Program-made: the position numbers and the translations under genes | Assembly: GCA_031213475.1 (NCBI GenBank) | Contig: JARUPZ010000021.1 | Coordinates: 3,555,545 to 3,619,544, forward strand | Source: Nereocystis luetkeana | Lineage: Eukaryota > Sar > Phaeophyceae > Laminariales > Laminariaceae | Length of the DNA: 64,000 bases | Reading direction: 5' to 3' | In this document: in pieces, positions 11,537 through 23,335 of the stretch | Layout of the letters: every line of letters starts with the position of its first letter | Position numbering within the stretch: the first letter of the stretch is position 1 | The notes under the pieces: model-generated | Databases searched by the model: none | Told to the model about the DNA's origin: nothing | The model's input: only the letters and a program-made list of their open reading frames with translations

Positions 11537-11668
11537 TACCGTAGCGGGAAGGGGGGAGAAGAGCCTGCTATGTGACCCCGGATCTGAGTTACGAGTAGGA
11601 AGGAGAGAGAGAAGAAGATGTGCGAAGATAATGAATGGGATGGAAAAAAAAATAAAATAAAAAAAATA
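11537..11668 (+). mobile_element. 5'-truncated SINE (subfamily B)
   Basis: It contains GACCCCGGATCTGAGTTACG, AAGGAGAGAGAGAAGAAGAT and a tail of A runs ending near 11668. This matches, in the opposite orientation, the SINEs at 60680-61027 and 61279-61483. The tRNA-like head is missing here. Confidence 0.65.
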
Positions 11669-12044
11669 TCTGTTTTATTTCAGAATTCGTTTCATTTTTT
11701 TTGTCGTATTTCTGTTCTTATTTTCTGGTCTCGCTTGTGTTGTTGTGTTCTCGTACCCGGTACGCTGGCATCTCGCTTGATTTATCCATGATTTTGCGCT
11801 TAATTTTTGTTTCTTCTGGTATTTCTCTGTCTAAGTCTGTCACCACATAATTAGTGCCTGGTATCTCCCTAGGATAATGAAACAGGACGGACACTGGGTG
11901 TACTGATGAAGCTGGGTAGAAACCACGATTTAATGTGAAGACAACATACACAGCATCCAAGCCGGCCGAGTCAACCATAGATAGTCTTAACAGGAACTAG
12001 CTGACCAACGGCCTAGGATTCGGGTTATATTTACTGTCAAGTTG

Positions 12045-12532
12045 TGACCACCTGACCACCCCTCCCCCAAAGCAGGTGGACGATGCTAAGAAACTACCAG
12101 TATCGTTTTTAACCCCCGTTCTTCATTATATAGGACTACACTCCCGTGTGGGGACTAAACACTTGAAATTACGGCAGACCCAGATATAGGTCTGTCTGCG
12201 TATCTGGTGCAGTGCAGTGCGGTAAAAAGCCATATCTTCCCTCTGAGGTCACAAAAAAGGTAACCGGTACGTAGGGTATACAACCCGATGCCCGTCTACC
12301 GTTGTCGAGCCGCGAGTATTTAGACCGCGTCCGGTGGTATAGCCACCCCGTGGAGAAAAAAACGTGATTTTTACCACAGAGCTATATACGCTATGCTTGC
12401 AACCCCTCTCGCGCGGTCGTCATATTCCCCAGGTTTACTATTAATCGCCCTGCGAGACCGCCAGTCCGCCAGGGGGAGAAGGGAGGAGGGGGGAGGACTA
12501 CTTCCCATGGCGTGGGGGTGGAATGTAGATGC
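12045..12532. repeat. Module A, left copy (488 bp)
   Basis: It begins TGACCACCTGACCACC and ends GGAATGTAGATGC. It appears identical, as far as I can read, to 26892-27379 in the same orientation. It lies outside the left B module, whereas the right copy lies outside the right B module. It has no recognisable coding content, and an internal segment resembles one arm of the CCCTTTTAG MITE family. Confidence 0.85.
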
Positions 12533-13024
12533 TGTGAAGATATCAGAGGTAATGGTAAGGGTAAGGGACGCAGGTGTTTTCTGGCAGCTGGGAAGCAGTG
12601 CTTCGCTTCTTCTTATATAGATCTTCTTTATTGATGACTAGAGCTGAGGAGGTGCTCTGGTAGAGAAGTGAGAGGTAGGGGGGTGGGACTCGACGCTCAG
12701 ATATACTCGTCCCACCCCACGCTACAAGCTCTCCTAAATTCCTCTTATCTAACGTACTCCTAAATAACTTTCCTATGGCTACCGAACGTTCTTCTGCTAA
12801 TATAAGAACTTCTCACTTTACGATCCTATCTGCGTTAAGGAACATTACTCTTGTCTAACGGCCTATCCGCCTTAGAGAACATTCCTAAAAGACGGTTACT
12901 CTCAACTACCGGAATATCCGCCGGGTTAATCCATTCTTTGGATTATTCTCGTATTCCTCAGGCTACGAAACTGCCGACTATATTATCTATATCTATAGCC
13001 CATGAGCACTCGATTCATATCACA
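12533..13024 (-). repeat. Module B, left copy: probable 3' LTR of the Ty3-type element
   Basis: It starts TGTGAAGATATC and ends TTCATATCACA, so it has TG...CA ends with a short TGTGA/TCACA inversion as LTRs do. It matches 26405-26891 almost throughout, apart from the first ~25 bp and a few substitutions. On the minus strand it is preceded by AGGGTGGGCTAA, a plausible but short polypurine tract. The LTR assignment is an inference: the neighbouring coding region ends 1.4 kb away and no target-site duplication is seen. Confidence 0.5.
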
Positions 13025-13025
13025 T

Positions 13026-14429
13026 TAGCCCACCCTGAATAGTCGTATATGCAGACCACAAGATGGTCGAAGGATGATGACAAAGTTCATCCCAAAAGAC
13101 CAGGAAAAGGTGGTCGAAGATGCGGCTATTCGAAACAAAAGAAATGAGGCTATAGATCCCCCCACACCTCGTCATAAGACCCAAACACTGCGAAGGGGTG
13201 TTTACTTTAGAACAACCACTTAAAGGTAGAGACCGAAGGAGAGGAAGAAATAACTCAAAGCGGAAGCGAAAGCAGAGAAAGGCAAAGCGAAAACCGAAGA
13301 AAGAAGAAAGAAAACAGGAGACAGAACAAAAGCCGAAGCGAAGGCTGAAGAAGAAAACTAGTACCGAAGTGAAGGCGAAAGAAGGGCGCACAAAAAGGTG
13401 CGAACGGAGGTTGGTCGCCGAACCGGGTTGGCAAACTAGGAAACTCACGAAAGGAGGCAGTGACCGCAATACAAAAAAAAAAAACACATATATATTTGGT
13501 AGGAGTAATGCCTTGTCTTGTGGCGGAGGTCCTAACGTGGTAGACATCACTCAAGAGAAACGGGGCACTGCTAAAGTGCAAAGAGGGCTGCGTATACTAG
13601 GGGCTATTAAAACCGGGAGACGGAGCGAACAACGCTGCGTCTGGGAGACCTCTTCGTCGTATGAACTATACCAGCAAACGTAGCAAGGTATTTAACTCAA
13701 CAAGAAAAAAAACTGAAGAAGATCCGCAAGGAGATTGGCCTAATGCGTGCAGTTCAAGGTGGTAGATAGCGCATGGCTAAAACACTAGCGTGTGCAACTC
13801 GGCCAACAGGGGCGACATCAAATATGGTGTCGTTTGCCACAGAGCAGAGGGGCGCGCGGAATACCGAACGAAATATGAAGAAACCTAAGAAAAAGAAAAC
13901 AAAGCACGATCGGGACCAGGAAACTAACTGAAAGCAGAACACGAGTCAGGGAAAATCGATCATGGTAGAACCGCCATGGTTGATAACTCTGCGGCCTTCC
14001 GGGGCGGCAATGCTATCCGGACCCTACTTGGCAAACATAGAAGAAACACGGGCGAGCTGAAAGCTCGATAAAATCTTAGCTCGATGACCGTCTGAAACAG
14101 GGGTCGGTGGAAACCGACGGAGGCCAGGGTACAGCCCAGGCTACGACACGATTTTACCTCGGCGTAGTATTGCCAATAATTTGCGGTAGGCTAGTGAAGT
14201 ACAAACACATATGAAGATTATGGTATCGCTACGACTCGGTGGCCTGAACGTAAGAAGGCAACACGGAGGTGTAGGCGGTATGAAGAAAACAAAAGGTAGA
14301 CGGAAATATATGCACCCAAGAAGCTGGCTGTTGGTGACTATTGAAGACTAACCCTGAAGAACTACTTTAATATATTGTTGACTAACCAGAAACAAGTACC
14401 CAGAACTAAAAAAAAATGCTAAACCAAGG
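13026..14429. other. 3' non-coding part of the Ty3-type element, purine-rich on plus
   Basis: It lies between the end of the integrase frame and the B module. 13190-13480 is markedly A/G-rich on the plus strand and gives Lys/Arg-rich and Phe/Ser-rich shadow frames. No independent gene is recognised. Confidence 0.45.
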
Positions 14430-17400
14430 CTATCCAGGGGGGGGAGTGGAAACCGTGGGGGCTCCGCGGGACACATCAGAGTTCCGCAGCAGCCCACGTG
14501 CTAGGCTCCCATTCCCATGGCGTTGAAGACACCACGATCCGTACACGGCGTTCCGTGCTGTAGTGTAGCGGGCGGGTTGAAGGTCGATCTTGATCGGTCC
14601 GGGGTCATCCAGGAACCGGATGATGTAGGAGCCGCCCGGTGAAGGTTCCGGTGGAGCTCCCGAAGAGACGTCCGGGGGTGAGCGGTGAGCGATTTTGCCC
14701 AGCCACCAGAGGCCGTCGCGCGCTTTGTACCATATGTGCGCTCCGGAGGGGAGGATGGTGGTGCTGAAGTTGTGGAGCCAGAGGCTGCGGGAGACCAGGG
14801 CGTAGCCGGGGGCGAGAAATATTTGTCCTTGGGATCGTGCCAGTTCGCGGTGGGCAGCGCCGATGCGCATCTGGCGGTAGAGGCGGTTCGTCTGGCGGTG
14901 TTGTGTCGGCGCTCCTGACCAATAGAGTAGGATGTTGCGCCGGAAGTGTTGAAGGTCCAGCTCGCGTTCCCAAGAGGGGCTGAGAAGTCCAGCCCAGTGG
15001 GTCTCGTACAGAACGGCGATGACCCCGCCGCGGCCGCGTACGAGTTGATGGCCGGTGATCTGCTCGACCTCGAGGCGTTCCGGTGGGGGAGTGACGTCGT
15101 CGACGGTGACGTGGTAAGGTGGGGACTTGGCGGCAGAAGCTGTGAGTACGTATGTAGTGAGGTCCGCGGGCAGATGCTTGGGGATGTCGCTGGTGTCGTC
15201 GGGGTTCCGGCAAGGTTTGCATCGTTGAACGGAGACGCGGGGCTTGGAGTCCCGTCCCGGAAGGTCGGATGGAAGGTCGAGGAAAAGTAGCTTGTCGTGA
15301 AGAGGGCGGTTGTCGGGGGTGTTCGAGGCGGGCGTCGGTCCAACGGCGAGGACCTTGAAGGGCCCATTCCAGTTAAGGGAAAGCTTCGTCTTGAGTACAG
15401 TTGCGTCGGTGCCCTTTTTGACGCCTTGGCGAATGGTTGAGGCGGAGTTGTAGACCCAAACCCAGCCGCCGACGGTGAAGGGGGGGGATGCTCGGAGGGC
15501 GGCCATGATGGGCGCGTTGCGGCGCTGGAGACGCGAGACGGTGAGTCGGTGTAGTTCGCGGACGAGGGAGTACGCGCGTCGTTGTCGGTCGGTGGCGAGG
15601 TTGATGTAGACCAGATGATCGCGGTCCAAGCTTTGGTGGCCGCCGATGTTGTCGGGTTCGAAGACCGAGAGCGGGAGGCGAGGAAGGCGGCCCATGTGGA
15701 TTTCGTTAGGCGCAAGCCCTGTAGCGGCGTTCACGGAGTTGTTGTAGGCCGACGACACGTGTGGCAGCAGAACGTCCCAGTCGGTCTGCTGTTCGTTGCC
15801 GACCATAGAGAGCATTTGGGCCAACACATGGTTGACGCGCTCGACGCCGCCGTTGGTGCAGGGGTGGTAGGAGCTGGTGTTGACCTTGCGGATACCAAGG
15901 CGCTCGTAGACGATGTTTGCAAGCTTGGAGGTAAAGTGTAGTCCGTTGTCGGAGAGAAGCGTAACCGGGCACCCCCAGAGAGGGATGTATTCGTTCAGGA
16001 AGATGTCGGCGGTGCCGGCGGCCGTGAACTGCGCCGCTGAAACGGCAAACATATCGGCGCGCCGGCTGAAGCGGTCGGTGAAGAGAAGGGTGTGGACGTT
16101 GCCGCGCGGCGTGAGCGGCAGGGGTCCGAAGTAGTCGACGCTGACGGTGATGCCAGGCCCGTTGGGCAAAGGAAGAGAAAGGATGGGCCAGCGAATGGTG
16201 TGCCGGGAGGTTTTCCGCGCCTGGCATTGAAGGCAGCGGCGGATCCACCAGCGGGCGGAAGCGTCCATGCCAATCCACCAAAAGAAACGTGCCAGCATGC
16301 GGACCGTTCGGGTGACTCCTAGGTGTAGAGAGGTGGTGGCGTGGCAGGTGTTCAGCACCCAGGGGCGCATTAACATTGGCACGTAGATGCGTGGGGTAAG
16401 GGGGGCGGGTGGTGGTAGGCTGTTCCCGGGTGGGGGTGGGGGTGGTCGTTGGACCAGGAGGGTGGTTTCGTCGTCCGTACGGTGCAGCTTGCTTTTGGAG
16501 GCAAGGGTGAGGACGTCCGGAAGTTGTGGGCGCCGGGCCGAGGGGATGAAATCCAGGAGGTCGTTCGGCGGGGGGGCAGGGGAGTCCAACGACAGGAAGC
16601 GGATGGTGGCGCAGCACAGGGGCTCTGCTCGTTGTTCTCGCGCCCAGTCTTTGAAGGTGTAGTGCTCGACGCGGGCGAGGAGGTAGGGATCGTCATCGGG
16701 TTCGACGATGGGCTCCGGGAGGGGCAGCGACGGTGGTGCTGGTGCCGGCGGAGAAGGCGTTGTTGGGGGGGTTGGGGTTGGGTTTGCGGGCGCAAACGGG
16801 TCGGGCGGCGCGGGAGCTGTGGCTGAAGGCGCCGTAGGAGGAGGGGGTCTTGGCTGGACCCCGGCCGGGGGCGTGGGCGCACTGGTGGGTGTAGATCGTC
16901 TGCGTACGACGGGTTGTGGTCGACGGCCGAAGCGATAGTCGGCTGTGGGTCGAGGGGTTCCCGCGGCAGCGGCGATGCGATGGCGGGTCCGAGAAGATAT
17001 CAGGCCTGAGACGGCTGGTTCCGTGCCGCCAGTGGTGGACGGCGGAGAGATGACGGACGGCCTGGAAGCCGAGCCTGGAGGAGCTCCGCTGTTCACGGCG
17101 GCGTTCTCGGGGCCAACAAGCAGTCCAGCGGTGGAGTCAGGGGTCGCAATAGGCCCGACGAAGGTGTCGGGTGCGGGGGAAAGGGTGGGGTGCTCCATAC
17201 GTGGTCCCAGTAGGCGGAAGTCGCGGAAATCGTCGGTGGTGAAGGGAAGCGGCTGGATGGTTGGGATGGGCCTCGAAGGGGGGGATACGAGCCCACCCAA
17301 GCCGATACCCGGGGCGGGAGGGTCGTTCGGCGCGAAGCCGCAGGGGCGGATGAGGTAGATGCCGACGGTGTCCGGGCCGGTAAGGCGGTTGCGTCCGGTG

Positions 17401-18569
17401 CGGTCGGCGTCGGTGGCGGGTTGGGGGAGCCGGGAGAGGAAGTCGGCGTTGCCGTTGGACGTGCCCTTCCGGTATTCCAGCGTGTAGGTGTACGCCGAAA
17501 GGAACTCGAGCCAGCGCCGGACGCGGGCGTTGTGTTCTCCGACCTTGGCGATGTTCTCGAGCGCCTTGTCGTCCGAGTAGATCTGGAAGCGGGTGGACCA
17601 TAAATGTCCACGGAGGCGTTTGATCGCCCACACGATGCTCCCGGCCTCGAGGTCGAGGGGTGTCCACGAACGTTCGGAGTCCAGGGTGGCACGGCTGATG
17701 AAAAGGATGGGTCGGACTGAGCCGTCGGGTTGTTCTTGCTCAAGGGTCGCGCCGAAGCCGTCGATGCTAGCGTCGCAGTAGAGGCGGAAGGGGCGGGAGT
17801 TGTCGGCAACGGCGTCCTAGTCGGGGTAGACGAGGATAGGCGGTTCGGCAAGTTCTTGCAGGATGGCGCGGACGGTGGTTTCCATGGCGGGGGTGAAGTC
17901 GAACGTGGCGCCTTGCTTGAGTAAAGCGTTGATGGGGCGCAGACGTCGGGAGAGATTCGGCAGGAACTTGCCGTAGTAGTTGATGCCCCCAAGGAGCGAG
18001 CGCACTTGCTTCTTGTCGGTCGGCATGGGCATTCTGGTGAGGGCGGCAACCTTGTCGGAGTTGGGGCTGTATCCGCCGGCGGAGATGGTGTGCCCCAGGA
18101 AATCGGCGGTGGTGGCGCCAAGTTTGGCCTTGGCCGGGGAAAGTTTGAGGTGGTGCTTCCGGAGGCGTCCGAAGAGAGCTCTGATGTTGGCAACGTAGTC
18201 GTTGGGGTTGGGGTCGAAGACGATGATGTCGGCGAGATACGCGGCGACGCGTTCCAGGCCTTTGATGACCTCGTTGACGACCTTAACGAACCAGCCGGGG
18301 GAGGCGCTGCTGCCTTGTGGCATAACAAGCCACTCAAATAATCGGTTCGGTGTGCAGAACGCTGTCAAGGGGATGGTGTCCTCGTCGATGGTGATTTGGT
18401 GGAACGAGGAGACCAGGTCGAAGAGGGAAAAGATGCGACCTTTACCCAAGGAGTCGAGGACTTCGTCGACGCGGGGGATGGGGAGTTGTCCGAGGGAGAT
18501 GATGGCGTTGAGCCTCTTGTAGTTGATTGTGATGCGAACACCTCCGTCTTTCTTGGGGATGGCGACCAT
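14430..18569 (-). pseudogene. Ty3-type pol: reverse transcriptase, RNase H, integrase, chromodomain, Tudor-like domain (decayed)
   Basis: One reading frame runs from 18569 to 14430 with a single in-frame TAG at 17817-17819. The reverse transcriptase (18569-17820) shows NYKRLNAI, FDLVSSFHQI and FLGHTIS, but its active-site box reads YLAD instead of YxDD; the Ala codon is at 18231-18233. RNase H follows (YCDASIDGFG, then GTSNGNADFLSR). A Pro-rich linker of ~300 residues precedes the integrase. There the zinc module (His431, His437, Cys467, Cys470 of the 1067-residue segment after the stop) and Asp500, Asp562 and Glu598 (D-61-D-35-E) are all present. A GPFKVL (GPY/F) motif, a chromodomain (15077-14919) and a Tudor/agenet-like segment with WYKARDGLWWLGKI (14747-14559) complete it. 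A one-base frameshift at about 18570 separates it from the upstream frame. The chromodomain suggests targeting to marked chromatin. Confidence 0.9.
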
Positions 18570-21534
18570 AGGGCTTGGAGTATGGCGACGTGGAATGCTG
18601 GATCAGGCCGGCAGCCAGGTACTGGTCCAATACGGCGTCGGCCTTTTTGGCGAGGATGGGGTTGATCCTGTAGGGGCGGGAAGTGACCGGTGCGCTGTCC
18701 GGAGGTACCGTGATCTTGAACGGCATTAGCGAGCACGAGCCGAAGTCGGTCTTCGACGTGGAGAAAACGTCCTGGAATTCGCAGAGGACGTCGCCCAAGT
18801 TGTTGATCACCGATGGGGTCCATCCAGAACCGTGAAGGTCGAAGTTGACGTCGCGTAGGTGCAACGGCAGGCGTTCCCAGAGGTCGAGGAAGCTTTTGCG
18901 CTGGTCGGTGTCGAGGCGTGCAAGGAGCTGTGGGCACGGGGCTTTTAGTGCGGTAGAGGGGTCGGCTGTTGATGGACTCTGGTCGGCCACCGGGATGTTG
19001 TTGTGGAGGGCATGTACGTCCGGAAATGGAGGGGGGAGCGGCGGGTCCAAGGAGGGATGCCCAAGGGTGGCGAGCGGTACCTGTACCAGTGGGGAGCAGG
19101 AGGTTCCGAGGAGGTCACCCGGCTCGAGTTCGGTAGATCCAGATAGGGGGACCGTTTGGTACCCGTCGGAGACGAAAATCGCCGTGTCGGAAAGGGGGTT
19201 CTCGCGGGGGAGCATGTTCACCATGTAATTCCCGGCCAATGCTGGAGCGCCTGACTGGCGCACCAGGTTGACCTTGGCGAGCTGTGGGGTAGAGGAAAGC
19301 GAAATAGCTTTGTTGCCGGCGAATCGGAGGTGGTAGACGTCGTCAGTGGAACGATCGTCGGGAATGAATGCTGAGGCTCCGTTGGGGTCGTGGTGACTTA
19401 AAGAGAGCTCACCACGGGTTTGCCGGGAAGGTTGGTGGGGGAGGGCGGGCTGTTGCCGGAGCGTGGTATACGAGCGGTGCTCGAAGCGCATCCAGCTGTC
19501 TCGTCCCAGGAGGATGGGGTGCTGCATGGTTCCAGCAGGAACTACGCAGGCCCATACTGCTAGGGCAGCGGTGGGGGTCTGGAGGCGCATAAACTGGATG
19601 CTTAAGCGGATAGAGACGGAGGTGGAGAGTGGGGCTGAGGTGCCGAAGCCTCCCCATGAACGGGGGGAACTGTGCCGTTCGCAGGCGTCGGTGGCTGACT
19701 GGGAGGCCTTCAGTTGTTCCACCGCGGTTGCGGCGATAAACGACTGGGGCGAGCCGGTATCGAGCAGTGCCACGAGTTCGCGGCGGGTAGTGGCGTCGGG
19801 GCCGCTGTGCACGAGTACCTTCGTCGTGAACGACGCGTCCTCGACGGTGATGATGCCGCCTGTAAGGAATGGTCCGTGTTCCGGTATCGGCGGCCGACGG
19901 GTAGGAAGGTGGCTGTGGGCTGCGGTGTTGATGGTGGACACTTGGGCGAAGTGGCTGATGGGGTAGGCGTCGGGTGTAGACGGCGGTAGAAGCAGCCCAA
20001 GTGGGGAGTTAGGCGGTTGCCGTGGGGGGGTCGGGCTTGTCTCGTGGATGCCGTCGGCGGTGGGGAAGACCCGTGTTGAGTCGGTGGAGGCGGGTGTTTG
20101 CTCTGGGTCGTTGGGACTGGTACCAGTAGGAAGTTGGGGGAGGCGATCGGCGTCGAAGCTTTCTCGGACGTCCATCAGTACCCGGCCCAGCAGATTCCGA
20201 CCACGCCAACGCGTCGGAATGCAGGCGTCCGGATGGTCGGCCTTGAGGCCTATGCCCCAGATGAGGTCGTGTGGGCTGGCCTCGGCAATGTGTTTGTCGT
20301 CCGTTGCCGCCAGCTCTCGCCGTAGCTCCGAGTGTTGGCGGAACTTGGAGAAGTTGATGTTGAGGACGATGTTGTAGCGGTGTCGCTCCCAAACGAGTTC
20401 GTCGAAGCCGAAAACGGTGCGCCCAAGTGCTTTTTGGTCGGCCGGGTCGCGGGTCGCTTTGATGCGGCGCTCAGTTGTGGTGTCCCCGAAGAGCGCAGCC
20501 TTCTGCGCCATCATCATCTGCTCGGCGCAGTTGTATGTGACGCCATCGTGTTCAATGTCGCACAGGTACCACTGCGAAAAGACGGAAGAGGAGTCCCAGA
20601 AGAAGTGAAAGGATGAGGGGGCCTCTGCGGTGGTGTGAGCTGTTGATGGCGTGTTGGTTGTTGGGGGTGGGGGGCGACGATAATTAATCCTATCGCCACC
20701 TGGCGTCGACGGGGGTAGAGTCAGCCACGATCGAGCGGTGCTGACCGGAACCCTCGTGTTCGCGGGGGAATTGCTCGGCAAAGCCGAGGTACCGGGGGGG
20801 TCCACGCCGGGGCTTATACGCCGGGCGAGACGACCCTGAAGGGTGTTGACGATAATTTTTCTATCGCCACCTGGCGTCGACGGGGGTAGAGTCAGCCACG
20901 ATCTAGCGGTGCTGATCAGAACCCTCGTGTTCGCGGGGGAATTGCTCGGCAAAGCCGAGGTACCGGGGGGGTCCACGCCGGGGCTTATACGCCGGGCGAG
21001 ACGACCCTGAAGGGCCCTGTCGTCCAACTTCTGGAGGACAGGGGGATACTCGCTAGGAGATACCACACCTGGGGCCCGTGTCCACGCGTTGCACAAAGCA
21101 GGCGAGGAGGACGGGGCAGGGGGCTCAGGGCATGTCCTGGTCGACGTTGGTCGCGAGTCTTCCGTTTTTAATACGGGACTGCCCCTCGAGCTCAGGGGCA
21201 GCGGTGGTGTCAACACCGTGGCAGCGGGTGGAAGCCCGTCGTTCGCGGGTCCAACGCTGTCACAAGAAAGACGCGCATGCTGGAACAAGCGCGTATGGAG
21301 CGGCCAATTAGAGGCAGGCTCAGGGGGCGATGGCCCGGTCGACGAAACGGTAGTTTCGTGTGAACCGGAACCGCTGGTAGCCGTAATCGTCGAGACGTTT
21401 CCCAGGGTAGCAATGTCTGGGGCCTCGGCAATGGTCGGCAAGTAGCGTTGCTCACCGCCGGAAGACGTCGAGTGGAGCATCCTGGTGAGGCTCGGCGTCT
21501 TGGCCTCCTCCCGCCCACACCTCAAGGCAATCAC
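18570..21534 (-). pseudogene. Ty3-type element frame with NADAR domain, aspartic protease and start of reverse transcriptase
   Basis: A frame of ~988 residues before the frameshift. Residues 1-300 are Ser/Pro/Thr-rich and contain two copies of a ~51-residue repeat. Residues ~306-462 (20621-20149) are a clear NADAR/YbiA-type domain: FHFFWDSSSVFSQWY, NCAEQMMMAQKAALFGD, RYNIVLNINFSKF, EASPHDLIWGIG and GRNLLGRVLMDVRE occur in the family order. NADAR proteins act on ADP-ribose or N-glycosidic derivatives. A retroviral-type aspartic protease follows, with LLDTGS at 19767-19750. The frame ends in the fingers of the reverse transcriptase (RPYRINPILAKKADAVLDQY) and is then shifted by one base near 18570. 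The start at 21534 is the first Met of the frame; entry from Gag by frameshifting is possible but unproven. Confidence 0.9.
20691..21014. repeat. Two direct repeats of ~153 bp, period 171 bp
   Basis: 20691-20843 and 20862-21014 are near-identical (both start TATCGCCACCTGGCGTCGAC). They keep the reading frame of the NADAR-containing polyprotein, because 171 is divisible by three. The encoded unit includes GRLARRISPGVDPPGTSALP. Confidence 0.85.
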
Positions 21535-21718
21535 TTGAGCAAGAGGATCAGTGCTTGAGCAAGTGGCTGGGAAATGGGCTGGGGTAGGGGGGGGGGCATG
21601 CGGGGGCAGGGGTCTGGGAGGCGTGGTGCACGTGATTTACGCGTGCGTCCTGAGAGCCTCGGGTGGTCGCAGTAGATGCTGTTGGTGGAGATGCGGCAGG
21701 TGCTCCACCATCGGCTTG

Positions 21719-23335
21719 TCAGTTGGTGCGGAAGGTTCCCGGCTGCCGTTGGTTCGAGTGGGTGGTCGAGTTGTTGCTGCCCATCCGCATGTTCGCGGGG
21801 GCGGCAGGTGCGGACGTGTTGGTCGCAGGGGTATGAACCGTCAACGCGGAAGACGAGGGGGCAGGCTCGATGCGTTGTTGTCGGAACTGTTGCCCTGGCG
21901 AGTGTCGGTTGCCGTTGTCGTAGTTCCGGCCGTTGCTATGGCGCCAGTTGTTGGAGCGCCCGTTGTCGCCGCGGTAGTTGCGGGAGTGGTTATAGTTGGA
22001 GCGGCTGTTGTTGGAGTTTCCGCTACGGTTGGTGTTGTTGCCTCGACGGTTGTTGTCGTAGCGGTTGGAACTCCGCTCCAGGTTGCGCTCGTATTGCCCC
22101 CGGCAGTAAGAGAGCATCCTCTGTTGCCACTGGCGGTAGGCCTGACCGTCGTCGTTTAGCTGTCCGAGTGCCGGGTTTAAGATGCCGGACGTGGTGAGGA
22201 AGCTCTTGGAGCAGGTCTTCTGGCTATGGTCCGTGCCATTGCAGTTGAGGCAAAGGTCACCGTGAGCGCGTAGGGCTTGGGCGTGGGACACCGCGACGTT
22301 CCGCCTCCGTCATGGGCTCCGTAGAGGCTCTCGTCACCAGGCTGAGCGCTCGTGTGGGGGGGGGCGCTGCCGTCGTGGGAGGTGTTGTCGAGGTGAGAAG
22401 GGGCGGTGTCGCCGGCGATGGCGTATCCGTTGTGGGGCGGGTGGTTGGGGGTGTCGGAGGGGTGGGTCGAGACTCGGTCGGGTTCCACACGTAGCCGCGG
22501 CCGGCGTTGGAGTGGAAATACCTTAGCTCGAGTAAAAGGGTGTGGGCGGCCCCGATGAACTCGGACGAGGCACCCTCGGTGGCGGCGCGGGCCAGAACGA
22601 AGGTGATCGACGGGTCGCAGTCGGGTGTGAACAGTCGCCAGACGCGGTGTGCCGCTATAGAGACATCTGAGGCTATCGGGTCGCGTGTACTCTGCATCCA
22701 GCGGAGCTTGGCGTCCAGAAAGACCCAGTCATTTGACTCAAAGCCGAACGTCTGCGGTTGCCGGTGCCCAGTGGGTTTGGGGGCTGGCAAGGATTGAGCC
22801 GGTAGTGGTGCCTGGGACATTGTGGTCCCAGCTTGGTTCTGGGGGCGCTGGGAGGTGGTGGTCCTAGACATCGCGGCGGACGCAAAGGGTGGTCCAGGGT
22901 GCGGAGCCGACGGCTGCGGTTGGGCCGTGGTGGCCGTGGTCGCAGCTGCAGTCTCGTAGGTGTGGTTGAAGGGGTAGGAGAGGGCGGTAACACGAGTAGG
23001 AGGTCAGCGCTCTCTTTCGCAAGAAGGAGGAGCTGCTCGTGGTGGGCTTTGAGGGCCGCGCGGCGCTCACGGAGGGCCGTGGGATCGCCTTGGTAGTGCC
23101 CCGGATTGAGAGCAGGGGTGGAAGTTTCCTGTGCGGAGACTTCCGGTTTGATGGTAGGCCCGGCACTGGTCGTGCCTGCTCCCAGTGGAGAAGATCCCGG
23201 TGTGGTGGGGTGTAGAGCGAGGTCACTCAGAATGGTATCGAAGCCGGGGGTGTCGTCGTCCGTGGCGCGAGAGGGCCTTGCGGCATACCTCGCCTCGCGG
23301 GGGTTGGTGGTGTCGGTGGAAGGGGCGCCGGGCAT
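21719..23335 (-). pseudogene. Ty3-type Gag with CCHC zinc knuckle (frameshifted)
   Basis: Three overlapping frames make up one Gag. The N-terminal part (from 23335) is acidic and Pro/Thr-rich. The capsid-like middle (22871-22257) contains a helical stretch with WVFLDAKLRWMQSTRDP. The C-terminal part (22291-21719) contains CLNCNGTDHSQKTC, a perfect CX2CX4HX4C nucleocapsid knuckle at 22252-22211, then an Asn/Arg/Ser-rich RNA-binding-like tail. First and last parts are in the same frame and the middle is not, so two compensating frameshifts are likely. Gag would package the element's RNA in cytoplasmic particles. Confidence 0.8.

Noticed and set aside
13020-13683. Lys/Arg-rich plus-strand and Phe/Ser-rich minus-strand frames
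   Set aside because: The tract is A/G-rich with simple-sequence character; no domain and no codon structure.
14501-16938. Several other long frames (up to 404 residues) across the integrase region
   Set aside because: Shadows of the GC-rich pol frame; the integrase, chromodomain and Tudor-like motifs lie in one frame only.
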